In this document: positions 17,249 to 26,764 of the stretch, one piece after another
How the letters are laid out: each line of letters starts with the position of its first letter
Numbering within the stretch: position 1 is the first letter of the stretch
From: Burkholderiales bacterium
GTDB taxonomy: Bacteria; Pseudomonadota; Gammaproteobacteria; Burkholderiales; Burkholderiaceae_E
Length of the DNA: 64,000 bases
Assembly: GCA_003577305.1 (NCBI GenBank)
Contig: QEVL01000018.1
Span: 1-64,000, forward strand
Direction of reading: 5' to 3'
Made by a program: the position numbers and the translations under genes
The notes under the pieces: generated by a model
Seen by the model: only the letters and a program-made list of their open reading frames with translations
Database searches by the model: none
What the model was told of the DNA's origin: nothing

Positions 17249-17887
17249 CTAGACCGGGTGAATCTCGACCAAGTCGGGGTCGTCGGCGTGCTCGACCAGG
17301 ATGCGGCGGACGCGATCCTGCCACAGCTGGCGAAACAGCTCGGCCTCCTCGGGCGAGGCCTGTCCGCCGAGGCAGCGCGACATCGCCCAGGAGGTGCGCG
17401 GATCCCCCGGCACCCGTTCCAGGCGCGTGGCCGCCTCGATCGCGCGGCCGTCGTCGAGCCGCGTGAAGCGCACGTCGCCGCTGGCGAGCGGCTGCTCGAA
17501 GAACAGCCGGTCGCGCCGCACGAAGCGCCCGGCCAGGCCGCGAAATCCGCCGTCGCCGGCCGCGCCCGTCAGCAGCCCCAGCACCGACGCGATCACGCCG
17601 GTCACCCCGGCGTCGCGCGCGTCGCGGCAGTCGACGCGGATCTCGCCGCGCTCGGGCAACTCGTCCGGATCGGGGTAGAGCGCGCGCAGTGCCGCACGCG
17701 CCATCATGAAGCTGCCGGCTACGGTGGGGCACGAATGCCCGGCCAGCTTCACTGCGTCGGCATACCGGTATTCGACGATCCCGCCCTCGGCGGCGCCGAG
17801 GAACGCGGCGAGCCCATCGTGGACCAGGATTGCCGGCGCGTCGGCGTAGAACGCGGGGACGGCGGGCGCGGGACGAGCGGACGACAT
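17249..17887 (-). CDS. FmdE-like domain protein
   Basis: This 212-residue soluble protein has the FmdE-type motif YADAVKLAGHSCPTVAGSFM (H51, C53). FmdE domains occur with formylmethanofuran dehydrogenases but are widespread in bacteria as orphans of unknown function, probably metal-binding through GHxCP. The rest alternates strands and helices with an acidic C-terminus. It lies alone between the suf promoter region and the chaperonin gene. Function is not assignable. Confidence 0.6.
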   Translation of the reverse strand: MSSARPAPAVPAFYADAPAILVHDGLAAFLGAAEGGIVEYRYADAVKLAGHSCPTVAGSFMMARAALRALYPDPDELPERGEIRVDCRDARDAGVTGVIASVLGLLTGAAGDGGFRGLAGRFVRRDRLFFEQPLASGDVRFTRLDDGRAIEAATRLERVPGDPRTSWAMSRCLGGQASPEEAELFRQLWQDRVRRILVEHADDPDLVEIHPV

Positions 17888-17987
17888 GGCGGTGCCCTGT
17901 GCGGACGGAAGCGGGCCCCGATGCTAAGGAAGAGCGCGCCTGCGCGACGAAGATGGCACGCCGCCAGCAGGGGCATCGATTCGCGTG

Positions 17988-19610
<1,623 letters not shown>

Positions 19611-19648
19611 GCCTGACGAATACCCGGACGGAACCTGCCTCGTTGCGA

Positions 19649-19730
19649 TGCGTAATGAATACTTCAAACGCACTACATCGGCTTGACCGAAGTCAACGCG
19701 GCCGCGGCTGCGGCGGCGACAATTTTTGCG
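19649..19730. promoter_or_regulatory. Bidirectional promoter region with FNR/ANR-like palindrome (chaperonin / hsp20)
   Basis: TTGAC-cgaa-GTCAA (19683-19696) matches the FNR/ANR consensus TTGAT-N4-ATCAA at 8 of 10 positions and is fully symmetric. To the right, GACAAT (19718-19723) could be a -10, giving a start near 19730. To the left on the minus strand, TATTCA (19661-19656) gives a start near 19649. Both starts lie about 40.5 bp from the palindrome centre, the class II activator position. No CIRCE element is present. Confidence 0.55.
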
Positions 19731-19761
19731 CACCCGACAACCCCGACTGGAGGTCGCTCAG

Positions 19762-20328
19762 ATGGCCCGATCCGCATCGAAAGTTCCGGTCAAGGCCGCC
19801 AGGGAAGCGGCCGAAGCAGCCACGCCCGCGCCGCAGGCGCAGTCCTCGGGCCTGCAGCTCTGGCGCCCGTTCGAGAGCCTGCGCCGCGAGGTCGACCGCC
19901 TGTTCGAAGACTTCGGTCGCGACTTCTGGCGCCCGGCTTTCGGGCGCCCGCTGATCGACATCGAGCCGTTCATGCGCCGCGAAATGCCCTGGATGTCGGC
20001 CCCCGCGGTGGACATCGCCGAAAAGGAGGCCGCCTACGAGGTGACCGCGGAAATTCCGGGCATGGACGAAAAGGACATCGAGGTGACCGTGGCCGACAAC
20101 GCGCTCACGGTCAAGGGCCAGAAGCAGGAAGACAAGGAAGAGAAGAAGAAGGACTACCACCTGCGCGAGCGCCGCTTCGGATCGTTCGAGCGCCGCTTCC
20201 GGCTGCCCGACGACGTCGACACCGAGCGGATCGAAGCGAGTTTCGCCAAGGGTGTGTTGCGGGTCACGCTGCCGAAGAAGGCCGGCACCCGCAGGAGCGG
20301 CAAGCAGATCAAGGTGAAGGCCGGCTGA
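19762..20328 (+). CDS. Hsp20/alpha-crystallin small heat-shock protein
   Basis: This 188-residue ATP-independent holdase has an Ala/Pro-rich N-terminus, then LRREVDRLFEDFGRDFWRP. An alpha-crystallin domain follows (APAVDIAEKEAAYEVTAEIP; RFRLPDDVDTERIEASFAKG). The C-terminal IxI-like element is reduced to KQIKV. ATG 19762 follows GGAGG at 19749-19753. It is divergent from the chaperonin gene with which it probably shares an activator site. Confidence 0.92.
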   Translation: MARSASKVPVKAAREAAEAATPAPQAQSSGLQLWRPFESLRREVDRLFEDFGRDFWRPAFGRPLIDIEPFMRREMPWMSAPAVDIAEKEAAYEVTAEIPGMDEKDIEVTVADNALTVKGQKQEDKEEKKKDYHLRERRFGSFERRFRLPDDVDTERIEASFAKGVLRVTLPKKAGTRRSGKQIKVKAG

Positions 20329-20332
20329 ACAG

Positions 20333-20348
20333 TGCGCCGATCGGCGCA
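20333..20348. repeat. Perfect 16-bp palindrome after hsp20
   Basis: TGCGCCGATCGGCGCA is its own reverse complement and lies 5 bp after the hsp20 stop and 41 bp before the next start. There is no T-run, so it is not a classical terminator. It may be an operator or chance in GC-rich DNA. Confidence 0.4.
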
Positions 20349-20388
20349 GTGACGATCGCAGTCCCGACCCCGACAGACCGCTCGTTCG

Positions 20389-21144
20389 GTGTCCGATCCG
20401 TTGCACGCAGCGCTGCTGCTCGCTGCCGCTTTCGTCGCCGGCGCGCTCAACTCCGTCGCCGGCGGCGGCAGCTTTCTCACGCTGCCGGCGCTGGTGTTCA
20501 CCGGCGTGCCGGCGGTCGTCGCGAACGCCACCGGTACCGTCGCGCTGCTGCCCGGCTACCTGTCCGGCGCGCTGGGCTTTCGCTCCGACATGCAGGCGCC
20601 GCCCGGGCTGTCGATGCGCATGCTCGCGGGCGTGAGCCTCATCGGTGGCGCGCTCGGCGCGGCGCTGCTGCTGCTCACCGGCGACGCGGCATTCCGCCGG
20701 CTGGTGCCCTGGCTGCTGCTCGCCGCCACGGCGGTATTCGCCGCCGGACCGTGGCTGATGCGGCGCGCCGGAGGCAGCGGCGCTGCGCCGGCCGGAGCGG
20801 CGCGATCGATCGTCGGCGTGCTCGCCGTCGCGGCCTACGGCGGCTACTTCAACGGCGGCCTGGGCATCCTGCTGCTGGCCCTCTTCGGCCTGCTCGGCCA
20901 GTCCAACCTGAATGCGATGAACGGGCTGAAGAACCTGGTCTCGGCGCTGCTCACCGCGATCGCGGTCGTGGTCTACGCCTGGGGCGGCCTGGTGCTGTGG
21001 CCGCACGCGCTCGCGATGATGGTCGCGGCCACCGCCGGCGGCTACCTGGGCGCGCGCGCGGCGCGACGCGTCGCGCCGGCGGTGCTGCGTGCGGCCATCG
21101 TCGCAACCGGACTCGTGATGAGCGCACTGTTCTTCCTGCGCTGA
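20389..21144 (+). CDS. TauE/SafE-family membrane exporter
   Basis: This 251-residue integral membrane protein has about eight hydrophobic segments and the TauE/SafE hallmarks NSVAGGGSFLTLPAL in the first repeat and YGGYFNGGLGILLLAL in the second. Members export sulfite, sulfoacetate or other small anions. The GTG start at 20389 has no clear ribosome-binding site, but the product begins at the normal position. The substrate is unknown; no sulfonate catabolism gene is adjacent. Confidence 0.85.
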   Translation: MSDPLHAALLLAAAFVAGALNSVAGGGSFLTLPALVFTGVPAVVANATGTVALLPGYLSGALGFRSDMQAPPGLSMRMLAGVSLIGGALGAALLLLTGDAAFRRLVPWLLLAATAVFAAGPWLMRRAGGSGAAPAGAARSIVGVLAVAAYGGYFNGGLGILLLALFGLLGQSNLNAMNGLKNLVSALLTAIAVVVYAWGGLVLWPHALAMMVAATAGGYLGARAARRVAPAVLRAAIVATGLVMSALFFLR

Positions 21145-21161
21145 TTCAGCTTCGGTTCAGC
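21145..21161 (+). promoter_or_regulatory. Direct repeat typical of an OmpR-family response-regulator site
   Basis: TTCAGC-N5-TTCAGC (21145-21150 and 21156-21161) has an 11-bp period, one helical turn, as OmpR/PhoB-type dimers prefer. It lies 64 bp upstream of the PepSY gene that leads the PepSY/regulator/kinase unit. Autoregulation by the adjacent response regulator is inferred. Confidence 0.5.
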
Positions 21162-21224
21162 ACGCCGCGCCGATACTCCCGCTCGTAGCCGTCATCGGCA
21201 TCATCGCTCCACGGGAGTCGCATC

Positions 21225-21548
21225 ATGAAAGCACGCCATCTGTTCGCTGCCGCCGCAACCGCCGCCGCGCTCGCCGGCAGCGCCCTGGTCGCCATGCCCG
21301 CCTCGGCCAGCGACCGCGTACGCCAGCAGGAGGCCCGCCAACTGCGCGAAAGTGGCAAGATCCTGTCGATCGAGGACATCCTCGGCCGCGCCCGGGGCGC
21401 GCAGCCCGGTCAGATCGTGGAAGTCGAACTCGAGCGCGAAGACGGTCGCTACGTCTACGAGGTCAAGGTGATCGACGACTCCGACAGGGTGCACAAGCTC
21501 GAACTCGACGCGGGCAGCGGCGAGTTGCTGCGGCGCAAGACACGGTGA
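21225..21548 (+). CDS. Secreted PepSY-domain protein
   Basis: This 107-residue periplasmic protein has a signal peptide (KARHLFAAAATAAALAGSAL...ASA) and one PepSY domain (SIEDILGRARGAQPGQIVEV; KLELDAGSGELLRRKTR). Such proteins commonly precede two-component systems and may tune signalling or protease activity. A GGAG site lies about 10 bp before ATG 21225. It is followed after 4 bp by the response-regulator gene. Confidence 0.85.
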   Translation: MKARHLFAAAATAAALAGSALVAMPASASDRVRQQEARQLRESGKILSIEDILGRARGAQPGQIVEVELEREDGRYVYEVKVIDDSDRVHKLELDAGSGELLRRKTR

Positions 21549-21552
21549 ACGG

Positions 21553-22218
21553 GTGCGCCTGCTGATCGCCGAGGACGACGCCGCGCTCGCCGACCGGTTG
21601 CGCACGCGGCTGGCCGATGCGGGCTACGCGGTCGATGTCGCCGCCGACGGCGTCGAAGCCGCACACCTGGGCAGCACCGAGCCCTACGACGCGGTCGTCC
21701 TCGACCTCGGCCTGCCGTGCAAGGCGGGGCTGGCGGTGCTGCGCGAATGGCGCGCGGCCGGCAACACGGTCCCGGTGCTGATCCTCACCGCGCGCGACGG
21801 CTGGAGCGAGCGCGTCGAAGGCCTGCAGGCGGGTGCCGACGATTACCTCGGCAAGCCGTTTCACCTCGAGGAACTGCTCGCGCGCGTGCAGGCACTGCTG
21901 CGCCGCGCCGCGCCGGTGCAGGCCACCGAGTTGCGCGCCGGCCACTGGCGGCTCGACGAGGCCCGCCAGTGCCTGATCGACGCGGATGGCCGCGAGCAGC
22001 CGCTCACCGGCACCGAATTCCGGCTGCTGCGCTACTTCATGCGCCATCCGGACGAAGTGCTGTCCAAGACCAGGCTGTCCGAGCACGTCTACGACTACGA
22101 CGCCGAGCGCGACAGCAACGTGATCGAGGTCTACGTGCGTCGCCTGCGCACGCTGCTGGGCGCCGGGCGCATCGAGACGCGGCGCGGCCAGGGCTACGTC
22201 TTCATCGGCCGCCCGTGA
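21553..22218 (+). CDS. OmpR/PhoP-type response regulator
   Basis: This 221-residue regulator has a receiver domain with acidic D8/D9 and phospho-acceptor D51 (VVLDLGLP), conserved LTARD and GKPF, and a C-terminal winged helix (GTEFRLLRYFM; SNVIEVYVRRLRTLL; RGQGYVF). It starts at GTG 21553. Its stop overlaps the GTG of the kinase gene, so the two are coupled. A likely binding site is the TTCAGC repeat upstream of the PepSY gene. Confidence 0.92.
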   Translation: MRLLIAEDDAALADRLRTRLADAGYAVDVAADGVEAAHLGSTEPYDAVVLDLGLPCKAGLAVLREWRAAGNTVPVLILTARDGWSERVEGLQAGADDYLGKPFHLEELLARVQALLRRAAPVQATELRAGHWRLDEARQCLIDADGREQPLTGTEFRLLRYFMRHPDEVLSKTRLSEHVYDYDAERDSNVIEVYVRRLRTLLGAGRIETRRGQGYVFIGRP

Positions 22219-23564
22219 AGTCGCTGCGCAACCGGCTCTCGCTGGCACTGTCGCTGGTGCTGCTCGCCGCGGCCGGCATCCTCGCTTTCGGACTGCAGGA
22301 TTTCCCCCGGCGGCTGGTCGAGGACTTCGTCGGCTCGCGGCTGCGCCACGATGCCGACCTGCTGTACGCGCGCGTGCTCGATGCGCCCGACGCCGAGGCG
22401 GCGGCCCAGGAGGCGGCGGGCAACGAGTACCGGCTGCCGCTGTCGGGGCACTATTTCGTGATCCGCGTGGGCGCCGAGGTCATCCGCTCGCGCTCGCTGT
22501 GGGACGAAGACCTGGCGATGCCTGCCGATGCGCAGGCCGGATCGACCCGGCGCGTTTCCGGCCCGGCAGGCCAGACGCTGCTGGTGTTCGCCAAGCGCTT
22601 TCCGGGCGCCGACGCCGGCATCACGGTCGCCGTCGCGGAAGACGTCTCGGCGATCGACGACGCGATCGCGCGCTTTCGCTGGCGGCTGATGATCGGTGTC
22701 GCGCTGGCCCTGCTCGCCCTGCTCGCCTTGCAGCGCGGGCTGCTGGTGCACGGACTCGCGCCGCTCGACGACGCGGTCGCCACCTGCCGGCGCATCGAGC
22801 GCGGCGAGCCGCTCGCCGGCGCGCCCGGCTCGCCCGTGCGCGCCGCGCCCTCCGAAGTGCAGCCGATGCTCGATGCGATCGACCGGCTGGCGCGCCACCA
22901 CGCACAGCGCCTGGGGCGGATACGGCACGCGGTGGGCAACCTCTCGCACGCGCTGAAGACACCGCTGGCGGTGCTCTCGCAGCAGGCCGACGACCTGGCC
23001 GGGCGCGGCGAGGCAGGCGCCGCCGCGTCGATGCACGCCCAGGTCGAGGCGATGCGTGCGACGATCGAGCGCGAACTGCGGCGCGCGCGCCTGGCCGGCG
23101 GCAGCACGCCGGGCGAACCGGTGGAGATCCGCGCGCTGCTCGGGGCGCTCGCGGACGTGCTGCAGCAACTGCACCGCGATCGCGGCATCACGATCGAGCG
23201 CGACGTACAGGAGCGGCGCATCGCGCTCGATCGCGAAGACCTGCTCGAGCTCTTCGGCAACCTGCTCGACAACGCCTGCAAGTGGGCGCGCCACCGCGTC
23301 CGCGTCTCGGTCCTGCCTGCCGGGCCGGCCGGCGATGCGCTGGAGTTCAGCGTCGAGGACGACGGTCCCGGCGTGCCCGACGAGATGCTCGCGCAACTCG
23401 GCACCGCCGGCATGCGCATCGACGAGCAGCAGCCCGGCCACGGACTGGGCCTGGCGATCGCCGCCGACATCGTCGCGCAATACGGCGGCTCGATCCGCTA
23501 TCGCGGCTCGGACGCGCTGGGCGGCCTGCGGGTGCAGGCCCGCCTGCCGCTGCCGGTGCGCTGA
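22215..23564 (+). CDS. Sensor histidine kinase partner of the adjacent regulator
   Basis: This 449-residue kinase has an N-terminal membrane helix (LSLALSLVLLAAAGILAFGL), a periplasmic sensor of about 120 residues, and a second helix (LMIGVALALLALLALQ). A HisKA segment follows with NLSHALKTPLAVL, and the ATPase has NLLDNACKWA, DDGPGVP and GHGLGLAIA. The GTG (22215) overlaps the regulator's TGA. The organisation resembles PhoQ/PmrB-type kinases near PepSY proteins. The signal is unknown; cations or cell-envelope stress are candidates. Confidence 0.9.
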   Translation: MKSLRNRLSLALSLVLLAAAGILAFGLQDFPRRLVEDFVGSRLRHDADLLYARVLDAPDAEAAAQEAAGNEYRLPLSGHYFVIRVGAEVIRSRSLWDEDLAMPADAQAGSTRRVSGPAGQTLLVFAKRFPGADAGITVAVAEDVSAIDDAIARFRWRLMIGVALALLALLALQRGLLVHGLAPLDDAVATCRRIERGEPLAGAPGSPVRAAPSEVQPMLDAIDRLARHHAQRLGRIRHAVGNLSHALKTPLAVLSQQADDLAGRGEAGAAASMHAQVEAMRATIERELRRARLAGGSTPGEPVEIRALLGALADVLQQLHRDRGITIERDVQERRIALDREDLLELFGNLLDNACKWARHRVRVSVLPAGPAGDALEFSVEDDGPGVPDEMLAQLGTAGMRIDEQQPGHGLGLAIAADIVAQYGGSIRYRGSDALGGLRVQARLPLPVR

Positions 23565-23606
23565 AGCGTTCGGCCGTGCATGCGCCGCACGCCGAGTACC
23601 TCCGGC

Positions 23607-23650
23607 TTGATGCAAATTAAATGCGAATTCTTCGCGTTTTCGTTTAGAAT
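23607..23650 (+). promoter_or_regulatory. FNR/DNR-type class II promoter of the TonB-ABC-nnrS operon
   Basis: TTGAT-gcaa-ATTAA (23607-23620) matches the FNR/DNR consensus at 9 of 10 positions. A good -10 hexamer TAGAAT lies at 23645-23650, putting the start near 23656-23657 and the box centre at about -43. This is the usual activator position, and nnrS genes elsewhere are classic targets of NO-responsive Crp/FNR regulators. The local DNA is clearly AT-richer than its surroundings. Confidence 0.7.
23619..23639. promoter_or_regulatory. Near-perfect palindrome between activator box and -10
   Basis: GCGAA-N3-TTCGC (23623-23635) is flanked by AAA on the left and TTT on the right, one base further out on each side. 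It fills the space between the FNR-like box and the -10, where a repressor would block polymerase. It does not fit the standard Fur box. Some features recall NsrR-type sites, but the identity is open. Confidence 0.45.
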
Positions 23651-23727
23651 TGCCGTTGGAGCGACCGGGCTACCGTGGAGTGGCACGCCTCGCACGACGA
23701 ATCCGTCTCTTGCACCAGGACCCGGAC

Positions 23728-25797
23728 TTGCGATACCTGCCCATCATTTTCGTCGGCGGTGCAACCGCCTTGCTCGCCCCTTCGTCGCAGGCCCAGCCCC
23801 GGCTCGATGCAGTGGTGGTCACCGCAACCGGGCGCGCGGTCGATCCGATCGACACGCCGCAGGCGGTCGAAATCCTGTCGCCGCAGCGGGCATCGGCCGC
23901 GGCGCCGGTGGGCGAGATGTTTCGCGGCGAACCGGGCCTCGCGGTGCAATCGGACGGCGCCTGGGGCCAGAATCCGGTGCTGCGCGGCCTGAAGAAAGAG
24001 AGCGTGGTCGTTCTGGTCGACGGCGTGCGCGTCAACTCCGCGCAACCGCAGGGCGCGATCGCTTCGTTCCTCGACCTCGGCCTGCTCGAGCGCGCCGAAG
24101 TCGTCAAGGGGCCCGGTTCGGTGCTGTACGGCAGCGGCGCGCTGGGGGGCGTGGTCAACCTGCTCACGCCGGAGCCCCGCTTCACGGCGCAACCGGCGAT
24201 CGGGGGCCGAATCGGGCTGGGCGCCGGCAGCAACGATCGCAGCCTCTCGGGAGCGCTGCTGCTGCAGCGTTCGAATGCCGAGCATGCGCTCGTGCTCGGC
24301 GCGGCCGCGCGCGACGCCGGCGATTACCGCAGCCCGGACGGGCGCGAAACGGACACCGGTTACCGCTCGGACACGCTGCTTGCCAAGTACCGCTATCGAC
24401 TATCGAGTCGCACCAGCCTGAAGCTGAACCTGCAGCGCCACGCCGATCACGACGTCTGGTATCCGGGCTCGGCGCGCACCGGCGGGCAACCCGGCGGCGC
24501 GGGCATCCCGCCCCCGCTGGGCACGGTGACGATCCACTCGCCCGAGCAGCGCCGCGACCTGTTCGAGACCGGCATCGAAACCATACTCGGTCCCGGCAGG
24601 CTCGAAGCGGATCTGTATCGACAGGAGGTCTTCCGGCAGATCCGCGCATACTCGGCGGCGATCGGCCGCGACTATGTACGCAACGATGTCACCTTCGCCA
24701 CCGACGGGCTGCGGGCGAAGTACCTCGTGCCCGCGGGAGACCGGCATCTGCTCACGCTCGGCGCGGAATCCTGGCGCATGCGCGCAGACCCCGAGCGCTA
24801 CATCGACAACAACCCCCCGCTGTTCGACAACAACCTGCGCAACGACCCGTTCGACCGCGGCGTCCTGCGCTCCTCCGGGGTGTTCGTGCAGGACGAGATC
24901 GATCTCGGCGGCACGCGCGTGGTGGCCGGCGCGCGACTCGACCGGGTCGCGGGCGACGCAGCGAGCAAGGGCGCAGGCCCGGCCGCGCAGACCACCGGTC
25001 TCGATCACCGGGACACGACGCTGTCCTGGTCGCTGGGCGCGACCCGCGCACTGTCCGAGCGGGCGAGCGTCTACGCCAACGTCGGCCGCGGTTATCGGGC
25101 GGCCGACATGCGCGAGCGTTTCGAGGATGCGGCGCGCGGCGATGGCTACTACCACATCGGCAATCCGCAGCTCGAACCCGAGCGCTCGACCAGCGTCGAG
25201 CTCGGGGTCAAGGGCCGCGACGCCACGCTCGAATACGGCCTGGCTGCGTTCCACACGCGCATCGACGACTACATCGCGGGACGCGTCACCGGCGCGGTGC
25301 AACCCGCGACGGGCCTGCCGGTCAAGCGTACCGAGAACCTCGACCGGGCCGTGATCTACGGCATCGAGGGCAGCATCAGGGCACCGATCGGCAGACTGGT
25401 CGGCGACGCCGCCTTCACCTGGCTGCGCGGCACGAATCGCCAGGACGACGAGCCGCTCTACCAGATGCCGCCGCCCGAAGTGCGCGTCGGCATCGGCCAG
25501 CCCGCCGAGCGCGGCTTTCACTGGCGCGCGCAACTGCGGGCCGTGGTACGGCAGAACCGGGTCGCGACACGCTTCTCGGCGGGCACCGAGGATCCGACCC
25601 CGGGGTTCGTCACCGCCGACCTTCGCTTCGGCTGGCGCTTCGGCAAGCTCGGCCCGATGCAGCGCTCGAGCCTCGACCTGCGCCTGGTGAACCTGTTCGA
25701 CCGGCGCTACCATGAGCACCTCGTCGAAGGGATTTCCGGACGCGAGCTGCCCGCGCCGGGACGCGGCCTGATCCTCGGCCTGAACGGGAGCTTCTGA
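23728..25797 (+). CDS. TonB-dependent outer-membrane receptor
   Basis: This roughly 689-residue receptor has a plug domain (LDAVVVTATGR; TPQAVEILSPQRA; VLRGLKKESVVVLVDGVRVN; VVKGPGSVLYGSGALGGVVN) and a barrel ending VNLFDRRYHEHL...LNGSF. TTG 23728 is preferred: it has AGGA 7 bp upstream, begins a normal signal peptide (RYLPIIFVGGATALLAPSSQA), and lies after the predicted transcription start. Earlier in-frame GTG and TTG codons remain possible. It leads an operon with an ABC transporter and NnrS and presumably imports the ABC ligand. A metal chelate or similar small complex is a guess. Confidence 0.85.
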   Translation: MRYLPIIFVGGATALLAPSSQAQPRLDAVVVTATGRAVDPIDTPQAVEILSPQRASAAAPVGEMFRGEPGLAVQSDGAWGQNPVLRGLKKESVVVLVDGVRVNSAQPQGAIASFLDLGLLERAEVVKGPGSVLYGSGALGGVVNLLTPEPRFTAQPAIGGRIGLGAGSNDRSLSGALLLQRSNAEHALVLGAAARDAGDYRSPDGRETDTGYRSDTLLAKYRYRLSSRTSLKLNLQRHADHDVWYPGSARTGGQPGGAGIPPPLGTVTIHSPEQRRDLFETGIETILGPGRLEADLYRQEVFRQIRAYSAAIGRDYVRNDVTFATDGLRAKYLVPAGDRHLLTLGAESWRMRADPERYIDNNPPLFDNNLRNDPFDRGVLRSSGVFVQDEIDLGGTRVVAGARLDRVAGDAASKGAGPAAQTTGLDHRDTTLSWSLGATRALSERASVYANVGRGYRAADMRERFEDAARGDGYYHIGNPQLEPERSTSVELGVKGRDATLEYGLAAFHTRIDDYIAGRVTGAVQPATGLPVKRTENLDRAVIYGIEGSIRAPIGRLVGDAAFTWLRGTNRQDDEPLYQMPPPEVRVGIGQPAERGFHWRAQLRAVVRQNRVATRFSAGTEDPTPGFVTADLRFGWRFGKLGPMQRSSLDLRLVNLFDRRYHEHLVEGISGRELPAPGRGLILGLNGSF

Positions 25798-26764
25798 TGC
25801 GCGGTCCGTCACAGCCCGCACGTCGCAGCCTGCTGACGGCACTGACCGCGCTGGCTGTCGTGCCGGGCGTTGGCGCGACCACTGCCCCGCCCGAGCCGAA
25901 GCTGCCGCGGCTGCTGCTCGCCGGCCCGTTCGCATCGGTCTCGAACCCGCTGATCCGCATGGCCGAGTCGGACACGCTCGCAGACCTGGCCGAAAAAGTG
26001 GAGTTCGTCTCGTGGCGCGATCCCGACCAGTTGCGCGTGATGGCGCTCGAAGGCAAGGCCGACGTGCTCGCGTGTGGGTCGTCTCGCGCGATCCGTCGGT
26101 GAAGCGCCTGGCCGACCTGCGCGGGCGCGAGATCGCGATGCCGTTCCGCGGCGACATGCCCGACATCCTGTTCGGCCTGGTCGCCGAGCGCGAAGGCATC
26201 GACCTGCGCAAGGACCTTCGGCTGCGCTACGTCGCCACGCCGATCGACGCGATGCAGCTGCTCGTGACGCGCCGCGTCGAGAACGCGCTGCTCGCCGAGC
26301 CGGCAGTCTCGATGGCGCTGCGCAAGACCGGCTCGTTTCCGCTCAGCCTGGTCGCACCCGAGCTGCATCGCGCAATCGACCTGCAGGCCGAGTGGGGACG
26401 CGCATTGGGGCGCGATCCGCGCATTCCGCAGGCCGGCATCGCGGTGATGGCGAGCGTGATGGACCGCCCCGACCTGGTTGCGCGCATCGCGGGCGCGTAT
26501 GCGCAGGCACTCGACTGGTGCAACACCGATGCGCAGGAGTGCGGCCGGATGGTCGCCCGGCACATCGACGCACTGCTGCCCGAAGCGGTTGCCGACTCGA
26601 TCGCATCGAGCCGCCTGCGCGCGGTGCCCGCCGCCGAGGCGCGCGCCGAACTCGAGTTCCTGTTCGGCCTGCTGCTGAAGAAGAACCCGGCGTTGCTCGG
26701 CGGGCGCCTGCCTCCCGACGACTTCTACGCGCGGCTGGCTGCGCCGTCGCGCGGATCGCGATGA
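25797..26764 (+). pseudogene. ABC transporter substrate-binding protein (NMT1/SsuA type), frameshifted by an internal deletion
   Basis: The first frame from ATG 25797 gives a signal peptide and the N-terminal lobe up to LRVMALEGKADVLA, then stops at 26102. The C-terminal lobe continues in another frame from about 26071 (VWVVSRDPSVKRLADLRG; MPFRGDMPDILFGL) to 26764. Homologues as I recall them carry about 28 more residues between these parts, so some coding sequence is missing as well as the frame. The stop at 26764 overlaps the permease start. Everything else in the operon is intact, so either the strain lost the binding protein recently or the assembly is wrong here. Confidence 0.8.

Noticed and set aside
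19611..19761. CIRCE element or clear sigma-32 promoter for the chaperonin
   Set aside because: No TTAGCACTC-N9-GAGTGCTAA and no convincing CTTGAAA/CCCAT pair were found on either strand.
23619..23639. Fur box before the TonB receptor
   Set aside because: The palindrome lacks GATAAT-like hexamers, so iron control cannot be claimed from sequence alone.
26012..26764. C-terminal part of the ABC binding protein as an independent gene
   Set aside because: It begins inside the N-terminal lobe's coding sequence without ribosome-binding site or signal peptide and only makes sense as the second half of a frameshifted gene.
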